This document shows, one piece after another, positions 6,637-12,653 of a DNA stretch of 34,509 bases; position 1 is the first letter of the stretch; each line of letters begins with the position of its first letter. Origin of the DNA: Rhodospirillales bacterium (GTDB lineage Bacteria; Pseudomonadota; Alphaproteobacteria; Rhodospirillales; Defluviicoccaceae). Under the pieces are notes generated by a model. It saw only the letters and a program-made list of their open reading frames with translations. It searched no databases and had not been told where the DNA came from. The translations under genes and the position numbers were made by a program. Location: the NCBI GenBank assembly GCA_007695045.1, contig REEP01000082.1:1-34509 (forward strand). The letters are read 5' to 3'.

Positions 6637-7868
6637 CCGGAACCGCTTTCTTCGTCGGAGCCACCGCCGCAAGGTGGCAAGGCTGCCGCGCCATCCGGTT
6701 CCGACGGCGCGTCCCGCATTGCGCGTCGCTCCAGGCGCGCCACGCTTGTTGGTGCCTGACCGGCCGTCGGCCAAGCAAGGCCGTGACCGTGATCCATGTT
6801 GGTCAGGAACCGAAGCGGCGGATCGAACCCGGCAAGCCGCTGCCGCCGGCCTCCGGTGTCGGCCGTCGGCGGGACGACAGGGTTCGCTCCGGCAGCAGGG
6901 GGCTTCATCGTCGCTGAAGGTACGCCGCGGCTGAGTTCATGCTCTTCGGGCGGCTGGGCCGCAGCCGATAAACTGTTCTCGGGCAATGGTTTGTGGGTCG
7001 GTATTCGGGTGATGCGCAAACCTGCCAACGCCGCTTCGGCGACTGCTGCGGGATGGGCCGGGTATGGCGCTTGGCGGTGCGCGTGATGCGCTTGGTGTTG
7101 AGCCGAGGTGCCGGCGTCGAACACGGCGCGCGCCAACGTCGGGCCGGCCAAACCCTGTAACGTCACATAGAAAGCGAGATGACCGAGAACGTCCCGCTCC
7201 GGAAGGTCTTCCATCGCGACCGCCATGCTCAGCTCAAGGTCGCCGGCCAGAGCATATACCAAGGCAAGGTTTCGGCGGACGCGGGTGCCATCCAGCGCGG
7301 CCACTGCGGTGGCGCCCAAGGTCTGGATCGCCCGGTCGAAGTCCCCGGCGAACGCCTGCGACAGGCCGAGATTGTTGCGCAGTGCGACGTTGGCCGGATC
7401 GCGCTCGATGCCTTCGCGATAGACACGATCGGCCTCGTCGTGGCGGCCGAGAAGATCGAGGCTGACACCGAGAGCGTTGAGTGTTCCCACATTGCCTGGA
7501 TTGAGACGAAGCGATTCCCGAAGATGCGCCGCCGCCTCCCGAGCATCGCCCGACGCCAGCCGCTCGCGACCGTGCGCCAAGTGGACCGCGGCCGGGTCTG
7601 GCTTGATGGATGGTGGGGCAGGGGGCGTCAGCCGCACGGTGCCATGCCGGTCCGCGACCTTCCCGGCAATGGATGGTTCCGGCCACGGAGAGGCGGAGGC
7701 GGCGGGCGCGCCGTGCGCCGCGGCACCGACCGTACCGGGCGGCGTGGGCAGGCTGGCACAGGCCGTGGTGAGAAGGCTCAGCACGGCCGCAATCACCGCC
7801 AATGCCACCAGCCGCGGGTACATCGACGGCTCGGCTGTGGCCCGTCGTGGTGCGAGAGCGATTGCCAT
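6618..7868 (-). CDS. TPR-repeat lipoprotein, TadD-like
   Basis: Up to 416 residues. The N-terminus has a hydrophobic signal (L-V-A-L-A-V-I-A-A-V-L-S-L-L) ending T-T-A-C-A-S, an imperfect lipobox (T at -3), so an envelope lipoprotein is likely. After a Pro/Ala-rich linker come three or four TPR units (about residues 95-230), with L-N-P-G-N-V-G-T-L-N-A-L-G and D-P-A-N-V-A-L-R-N-N-L-G. The C-terminal 150 residues are Pro/Gly-rich without a recognised domain. TPR proteins of this layout resemble TadD of Flp/Tad pilus systems, but no tad genes are near. The first start (7868) has a weak GAAAG; ATG 7823 (M-Y-P-R-L) would give a shorter signal. Its last codons overlap the HigA remnant. Confidence 0.75.
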   Translation of the reverse strand: MAIALAPRRATAEPSMYPRLVALAVIAAVLSLLTTACASLPTPPGTVGAAAHGAPAASASPWPEPSIAGKVADRHGTVRLTPPAPPSIKPDPAAVHLAHGRERLASGDAREAAAHLRESLRLNPGNVGTLNALGVSLDLLGRHDEADRVYREGIERDPANVALRNNLGLSQAFAGDFDRAIQTLGATAVAALDGTRVRRNLALVYALAGDLELSMAVAMEDLPERDVLGHLAFYVTLQGLAGPTLARAVFDAGTSAQHQAHHAHRQAPYPAHPAAVAEAALAGLRITRIPTHKPLPENSLSAAAQPPEEHELSRGVPSATMKPPAAGANPVVPPTADTGGRRQRLAGFDPPLRFLTNMDHGHGLAWPTAGQAPTSVARLERRAMRDAPSEPDGAAALPPCGGGSDEESGSGQAALG

Positions 7869-8188
7869 CGCGTTCTTTCACCGTTCTGGTCGAACTCGCC
7901 CGGCGCCAAGTGGCGACGCCGCCCCATCACTGTGGCCTTTCAGGGTTAACGGAGTATTGCCGCAGTGGATGCGTCGACATTCAGAACGTCATGCCGGCGT
8001 AGAGAACCCGGTGTCACCAAGGCTGCCGATGGCGGACGCGAGACGGTGCGAGGGTAGCAGGTCACGCTTGCCGCAGTCTTGCGGCCATGTCGTTCGTGCT
8101 CCCGTGATGCTCGGCCGCGACCACGCCCAAGGGCAAAGAACCTAAGGCCAACTCGGTTATCCCCGAGGCAGCGGTCGACCCGCTCTCT
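7869..8188 (-). other. 320-bp intergenic stretch
   Basis: It lies between the stop of the SDR gene and the start of the TPR gene, both on the minus strand, and should hold the TPR promoter. I could not place a convincing -35/-10 pair. Codon use does not support a gene on either strand. Confidence 0.4.
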
Positions 8189-8953
8189 TCAGCTTTGGGG
8201 GCGAGCAGGGCCGAATGGCCACCCGCCGGAGAAGTCGATGATCGCGCCCGTCAGAAAGCGTGTCTTGACGGTTGCCAGAAAAGCGATGACCTCTCCGATT
8301 TCTTGTGGGTCCGCGAGGCGGCCTACCGGCACGTTCTGCCGAACGAAGTCGCGTCCTCGTTCGGTTTCGACGAAAAACGCTTTGGGGTAATAGGCCTCGC
8401 TATACAGGAAGTTGGGCGCGATGGCGTTGACCACGATCCCGTCTTTTGCGCAGTCGATCGCCAGGGAGCGGACTAGTGCGTTCGCTCCGGATCGAGCGGC
8501 ATCGGGAAACGCGCCACCGGACAAGGGAAGGCGCATGCGGTTGGACGTGATCATCACGATGTTTGCCGCCTGTTGCGCCCTCAGGTGCGGCAAGGCGGCC
8601 CGGATCAGACGAAAGGGAAACTCCAACAGCTTTTCGTAGTTGCTTCTCATCTCCTCGATGGGCGCCGTGTCAGGCATATGGGCAGGTGCGGGGAAATGGT
8701 CGTTGCTGACGATGACCGCCAGTTCGCCCGTTCGCTCCAGGGCACGGGCGGCGACCGCCTCGGGTTCAGCCTCCGTGATCGGCTCCAGTCGGGCACGGCT
8801 CCCCGAAAACGATTCCCAATCTTGGCCGCGTCCGAAGCTCGCGTCATGCGCGAGGACCTGGAAACCGGCTTCGAGTAATGCGGAGACGGCGGGCGGCCCG
8901 GCGAATCCCGTCGCGTTCGTCACCAGCGCCAGTCTCGCGGTCGGATCGGACAT
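8189..8953 (-). CDS. SDR-family protein, halohydrin-dehalogenase-like
   Basis: 254-residue Rossmann-fold protein. The N-terminal motif is T-N-A-T-G-F-A-G rather than the T-G-x3-G-x-G of NAD(P)-dependent SDRs. It fits the T-x4-(F/Y)-x-G motif of halohydrin dehalogenases (HHDH). Further HHDH-like landmarks are H-D-A-S-F, V-S-N-D-H-F-x-P and P-N-F-L-Y-S-E-A-Y-Y-P, the last forming the halide-site region. The HHDH triad is S-x12-Y-x3-R. Here Ser (I-T-S-N) and Arg (A-A-R-S) are in register but the Tyr position is Pro, preceded by Phe. It may therefore be inactive as a dehalogenase or have another role. ATG 8953 is chosen for GAGG seven nt upstream. It is the gene after tRNA-Ser on the same strand. 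Confidence 0.75.
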   Translation of the reverse strand: MSDPTARLALVTNATGFAGPPAVSALLEAGFQVLAHDASFGRGQDWESFSGSRARLEPITEAEPEAVAARALERTGELAVIVSNDHFPAPAHMPDTAPIEEMRSNYEKLLEFPFRLIRAALPHLRAQQAANIVMITSNRMRLPLSGGAFPDAARSGANALVRSLAIDCAKDGIVVNAIAPNFLYSEAYYPKAFFVETERGRDFVRQNVPVGRLADPQEIGEVIAFLATVKTRFLTGAIIDFSGGWPFGPARPQS

Positions 8954-9108
8954 GATGGAACCTCGCATCAGCATGAAACAAAGCCGATAACGGCATGAAG
9001 TCGCTCAGAGTATGTTTATCCCGAGATTGGGAAGGTTGACGCCGGGGCCATGGATCAAACAGGAGCTGCACTGGGAGAAGGTTGGATGCCCCCTCCCTGT
9101 TTCTTGAA

Positions 9109-9196
9109 TGGCGGATGGGGTGGGATTCGAACCCACGAGGCGTTTCCGCCTGCCGGTTTTCAAGACCGGTGCCTTCAGCCGCTCGGCCACCCATCC
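9109..9196 (-). tRNA. tRNA-Ser (UGA anticodon)
   Basis: The minus strand folds as a class II tRNA. The acceptor GGATGGG (9196-9190) pairs with CCCATCC, followed by discriminator G and an encoded CCA (9111-9109). The D-arm region reads TGGCCGAGCGG. The anticodon stem CCGGT/ACCGG encloses CTTGAAA, giving anticodon TGA, which reads UCA codons. A long variable arm (GGCGGAAACGCC) and GGTTCGAATCC T-arm follow. It lies 65 bp after kaiC on the same strand. No duplicated 3' end that would mark an integrated element was seen nearby. Confidence 0.97.
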
Positions 9197-9260
9197 CCCT
9201 TGAACGGGATTGCGATCGTCGCCGGCTTGCGGTTCCCAGACGTCGGCGGCGAGTCGCGCC

Positions 9261-10787
9261 CTACATTGCCTCGCGCGGGAACAGCTCGTCCAGCCGCTCC
9301 AGCTCCGAGACGGCGATCTGGGTGGGATGGCCGGCGAGGATGCCGGCGACGTTGCGGAACTGGTGGCCGATGTGCATGCCTTCCTCGTCGATCACCAGTT
9401 CGCGAATCTCCTTCTCGTGGCGGGAGCCGCGCATCTTCAGAACCATGATGCCGCGCTTCATCTCCCCGAACAGCTCCACATAGCGGAGCAGGACGATGGT
9501 ATCGGTGATGGATGAGATGTGGGCCTCCGTCACCGAGGATCCGCCCATGAGGGTGGGGGTGGTGGAGGTGAACAGGCCGGTGATCTCCTTGTGCTTGATG
9601 AACGAGGTGAGGCCCAGCACGAACTCCCGGAAGCCGCGCCCGGTGGAGATCCGCTCCAGCGCCGACAGGCTGTCCATGGCGACCCGGTCGGGCTTGAACG
9701 CCTCGATCTCGTCCTTGATCTTGACCAGGTGATCCTCGATCCCGGCGGTCTCGGGATACTCGCACACCACCCGGAGCTTGCCCTCCCGCTCCAGCCGGTC
9801 GAAATCGGTGCCCCAGCCGATGGCGTTGCGGCCGAGCTGCTCCCGGCTTTCCTCGTAGGCCAGCAGCAGCGAACGCTCCCCGGCGGCGGCGGCGCCGTCG
9901 ACGAAGTGGGTGACCATGAGGGTCTTGCCGGTGCCGGTGGCGCCCGACACCAGGATGACGGAATCGCGGAACAGGCCACCGCCGCACATGCGGTCGAGTT
10001 CGGCATTGCCGGAGGTGACACGGATGTCGCCCGAGCGCTGCTTCAGCTCGATGGCGGACAGCGGAATGACGACGATGCCTTCCCTGGGCAGGACGGTGAA
10101 GGGGTATTCGCCCTTGCGGTGCATGGTGCCGCGGAATTTGAGGATCTCCACGGTGCGCCGGCGCTTTTCCTCCTCCAGGACGTTACGCAGGATGACCACG
10201 CCGTCGGCCACGAACTCCTCCAGCCCGTGGCGGGCGACCTCACCATACTCGCTGGTGCGCTCGCCGGTGAGGATCGCTGTCACCTTCATGTCGCGCAGGG
10301 CCGAGGCGATGCGGAACAGTTCGTGCCGGACTCGTCCGCTGTCGACGAAGTAGCCGAAGATGGCGCCGATGGAATCCAGCACAACCCGCTTGGCATCGAC
10401 GGTGTTCACCGCGTGCTCGATGCGGGCGAGCAGGGCGCCGAAGTCGTAATCGCCGGCCACATGGATTTCCTGCGCCGGGTCACGGGCGGCATCGACGAAC
10501 CGCCATTTGCCTTCTTCCTCCCACTGGGCGATGTCCCAGCCGAAGGTGCAGACGTTGCGCCGGATATCGGCCGGGTGCTCCTCGAAGGTCACGAACACGC
10601 CGTTCTGATCCGCTTTGCGGATGCCCTCGGCCAGAAACTGGCTGGCGAAGATGGTCTTGCCGCTGCCGGCGCTGCCGCCGACCAGAATCGTCCGCCCCTC
10701 CGGCAGACCGCCCTCGGCGATGAAATCGAACCCCTTGATCCCGGTGGCAACCTTCTGAATGGGTGCGTCCGCTGCCGAGGTGTTCAT
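9261..10787 (-). CDS. kaiC: KaiC, circadian-clock ATPase/kinase
   Basis: 508 residues, two RecA/KaiC domains in tandem (CI about 10-250, CII about 252-500), close to the 519 of cyanobacterial KaiC. Walker A motifs are G38-S-A-G-S-G-K-T in CI and G282-A-T-G-T-G-K-T in CII. Catalytic Glu pairs E69-E70 and E312-E313 are present. The CII segment E-A-H-I-S425-S426-I-T-D corresponds to the S431/T432 phosphosites of Synechococcus, with Ser in place of Thr. The T426 equivalent is T420. The A-loop region (A-G-I-L-A-G-H-P-T-Q-I) and a tail of about 17 residues, which bind KaiA in cyanobacteria, are kept. The start ATG overlaps the kaiB stop by ATGA; AAGGGA lies 7 nt upstream. It should autophosphorylate and cycle through KaiB binding. 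Confidence 0.96.
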   Translation of the reverse strand: MNTSAADAPIQKVATGIKGFDFIAEGGLPEGRTILVGGSAGSGKTIFASQFLAEGIRKADQNGVFVTFEEHPADIRRNVCTFGWDIAQWEEEGKWRFVDAARDPAQEIHVAGDYDFGALLARIEHAVNTVDAKRVVLDSIGAIFGYFVDSGRVRHELFRIASALRDMKVTAILTGERTSEYGEVARHGLEEFVADGVVILRNVLEEEKRRRTVEILKFRGTMHRKGEYPFTVLPREGIVVIPLSAIELKQRSGDIRVTSGNAELDRMCGGGLFRDSVILVSGATGTGKTLMVTHFVDGAAAAGERSLLLAYEESREQLGRNAIGWGTDFDRLEREGKLRVVCEYPETAGIEDHLVKIKDEIEAFKPDRVAMDSLSALERISTGRGFREFVLGLTSFIKHKEITGLFTSTTPTLMGGSSVTEAHISSITDTIVLLRYVELFGEMKRGIMVLKMRGSRHEKEIRELVIDEEGMHIGHQFRNVAGILAGHPTQIAVSELERLDELFPREAM

Positions 10788-11083
10788 TGGCTGTTCCCTT
10801 TTTGCGCGTCCTGGATGGCAAGCTCGAGTCCCACCAGCACCCGGTCCCGATCGGACAGATCGCCGACCACACGCCGGAGCGGCGGCGGCAGTTCCTTGAT
10901 CAGGGTCGGGGTGGCCAGGATCTTCTGATCCTCGGCCAGCTGCGGCCGTTCCAGGACGTCGATGACCACCAGTTCGTACTGATGGTCCAGATCCTGGTCG
11001 CAGATCCGCCTGATATTGGCGATGGCCCGCTCCGTGCGGACCGTATGCCCGGCTATGAACAGCCTGAGAAGATACTTGCTCAT
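10784..11083 (-). CDS. kaiB: KaiB, clock protein
   Basis: 99-residue thioredoxin-like KaiB. It shows Y-L-L-R-L-F-I-A-G-H-T at the N-terminus, D-V-L-E-R-P-Q-L-A-E in the middle, and A-T-P-T-L-I-K-E-L-P-P-P-L-R-R-V-V-G-D-L-S at the region that refolds in cyanobacterial KaiB when it binds KaiC. The length is typical (about 100). The start overlaps the KaiA-like stop by ATGA (11080-11083) and the stop overlaps kaiC by ATGA (10784-10787), so it is the middle of a tightly coupled three-gene operon. In the known clock KaiB binds phosphorylated KaiC and sequesters KaiA. Confidence 0.96.
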   Translation of the reverse strand: MSKYLLRLFIAGHTVRTERAIANIRRICDQDLDHQYELVVIDVLERPQLAEDQKILATPTLIKELPPPLRRVVGDLSDRDRVLVGLELAIQDAQKGNSQ

Positions 11084-11979
11084 CTGACTCGCTTTCCTGG
11101 CAGCGCTCCGGCCATGGGTTGCCCGAGCTGGCCGGCACCGCGGCGGTTGTTACTACCCCAAGAGAGCGTGCGGTAGAAAGAGGCCAACAACCCCATCAGG
11201 CGAACCATGAGGAGCCGGCCCTCTTCGACGTAAGCCTTGGCCTTGCTGGGAGTCTGACCGTCGATCTTAGCGTTAATGGCGGCCTTGTGAAGCTCAACGA
11301 TGTCGCGCGGGCTTGCGTCCAATGTGCCCAGCTGATCGGCCAGTTCGTTCAGGGTCTCTGGCATATGCTTGCCCTTGAGCGCCTTTTCCTCCAGGGCCGA
11401 ATCCAGCAGTGACTGGTAGGTACGAACCATGTCCTCGAACAGGGCCGGCGCCTTCACCGCCAAGGGCGTGGAGCCGAAGCTCCTAGCACTCACCGCGAGC
11501 GGCGCCGGGCCGCACATCGCCTTCAGGCCGCGCAATTCCGAATCATGGTGCTCCTGCTGCAGCGCTGCGGTGAGGCTGCGGATGAAGCTTTGGCGTTCGG
11601 CGGCACAGCGTATTGCCCATGGCAAGCGGGAAGCGAGGTCGCTGCCGATGGTCACATGTTCTTGGGCGCCAGCGCGCAGAACCGTCAGCGCCGTGTCTGG
11701 GCTGCCGTTGCGATCCAGCACGACGATCGGTCGACCGTGGGCCAGCGGCAGCACGGCGCCGATCAGTCCGTCGAGATCGTTACTCCCGCTGCCGTCGGCA
11801 TCGGCGTCCACCAGAATGACATCGTAGCGGTTCGCGGCGAGTCGGCTCAGGGCGGCCGCAAGGGGGGCGGCCACTACGCCCGAGGAGGGTGCGACAAAGT
11901 CGCTCAGGGCCGATGTGACCGCTTGGCGCAGCGCACCGTCATCGGATATCAGCAGAATGGCCGCAGCCGGAGTCACCAT
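11080..11979 (-). CDS. KaiA-like protein: pseudo-receiver plus helical bundle
   Basis: 299 residues, first gene of the kai operon. Residues 5-130 form a receiver-like domain: I-L-L-I-S-D13-D14 as strand 1, V-I-L-V-D58 as strand 3, and L-R-A-G-A-Q-E-H-V-T110 at strand 5, where a true receiver has Lys. Residues about 178-272 are a separate all-helical domain with L-L-D-S-A-L, S-P-R-D-I-V-E-L-H-K, and V-E-E-G-R-L-L-M-V-R-L-M-G-L-L-A-S-F-Y-R. It resembles RsbU N-terminal-type and KaiA C-terminal four-helix bundles. Cyanobacterial KaiA has the same order and a similar length (284). A basic tail of about 27 residues ends it. ATG 11979 is chosen because strand 1 begins there; a TTG 48 nt upstream is the alternative. 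Homology to KaiA is inferred from architecture and position, not from an alignment. Confidence 0.65.
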   Translation of the reverse strand: MVTPAAAILLISDDGALRQAVTSALSDFVAPSSGVVAAPLAAALSRLAANRYDVILVDADADGSGSNDLDGLIGAVLPLAHGRPIVVLDRNGSPDTALTVLRAGAQEHVTIGSDLASRLPWAIRCAAERQSFIRSLTAALQQEHHDSELRGLKAMCGPAPLAVSARSFGSTPLAVKAPALFEDMVRTYQSLLDSALEEKALKGKHMPETLNELADQLGTLDASPRDIVELHKAAINAKIDGQTPSKAKAYVEEGRLLMVRLMGLLASFYRTLSWGSNNRRGAGQLGQPMAGALPGKRVR

Positions 11980-12058
11980 GTCGCTCAGCCCGAACTCCCA
12001 TTGCCTTGCGCCATGTTGTGTTATCAACGCAATCGTGACGCGTCATGCCAGCAAAGCT

Positions 12059-12087
12059 CTTATTGCTTGGGAAAGCCCGTATGGCAA
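12059..12087 (-). promoter_or_regulatory. Candidate promoter of the kai operon
   Basis: On the minus strand TTGCCA (12082-12087), a 17-bp spacer and AATAAG (12059-12064). The start would be near 12052, leaving a leader of about 73 nt before ATG 11979. It lies in the roughly 250-bp divergent gap shared with the response-regulator gene. Confidence 0.4.
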
Positions 12088-12230
12088 GTATGTGTCCGTA
12101 GCGGTGGCAACCCATCGTAAACGCGTCCATCGGCTCGCCGGCGCGCGGCGACGGTCTCGGCCACGACAGTCATCGAGGCAGCGGGCCGGTGGTGGAACAA
12201 GGATGGCGAACGCGAATGGGCAAGGACGCG

Positions 12231-12653
12231 ATGGCAACCCGGCGCAGACTCCTGATCGTCGATGATGAACCCCGGTTTGCCGCCTTCGTGGCCAAGGTGG
12301 CGGCACCCCTCGGCTATGACGTAGAGATCACCACCCACGGCCGGGACTTTCAGCAGGCGTACCAGCGCAACCCGCCTGATGTCATCGCCATCGACATGGT
12401 GATGCCGGACATCGACGGCAATGAGCTGGTGCTTTGGCTGGTGCGCCAGAATTGTGACGCCGACATCATCATCATTACCGGCTACAGCGCCGATTATGCC
12501 GTGAATGCCCGGCTTCTGGCCGAATACAAGGGGCTGCGTTCGGTACGGACACTCAGCAAGCCTGTCAGCGTCGCCCGCCTGCGCGAGACCTTGTCGCAGG
12601 CCGGCCGGGACGATCCGTCCGAGCACGGTCCGCCCGAGCAAGCCCCGCCATGA
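12231..12653 (+). CDS. Single-domain response regulator
   Basis: 140-residue stand-alone receiver. Acidic pocket D11-D12, phospho-acceptor D55 in I-A-I-D-M-V-M-P-D-I-D-G, T83 in I-I-I-T-G-Y and K110 in L-S-K-P are all present, so it should be phosphorylatable. No output domain follows; the last 20 residues are Pro/Glu-rich. ATG 12231 has AAGGA about five nt upstream and gives a clean start before strand 1; ATG 12216 is an alternative. It overlaps the kinase gene by ATGA at 12650-12653. It is transcribed away from the kai operon and probably serves as a phosphoryl shuttle or protein-binding output for the adjacent kinase. Confidence 0.9.
   Translation: MATRRRLLIVDDEPRFAAFVAKVAAPLGYDVEITTHGRDFQQAYQRNPPDVIAIDMVMPDIDGNELVLWLVRQNCDADIIIITGYSADYAVNARLLAEYKGLRSVRTLSKPVSVARLRETLSQAGRDDPSEHGPPEQAPP

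Noticed and set aside
7981-8010. Minus-strand frame reading R-V-L-Y-A-G-M-T-F-stop, like the C-terminus of an outer-membrane barrel
   Set aside because: A stop codon lies only a few codons upstream and no barrel-like frame continues in the other frames. It is too short to call a remnant.
8960-9260. Integration site at tRNA-Ser
   Set aside because: No duplicated tRNA 3' end, integrase or mobile genes are seen on either side.
9519-10928. 469-codon frame antisense to kaiC
   Set aside because: Low-complexity composition without motifs; kaiC is unambiguous on the other strand.
9261-11138. Longer KaiC start upstream of 10787
   Set aside because: The extension lies entirely within kaiB in another frame. 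The ATGA-coupled ATG gives a standard KaiC N-terminus.
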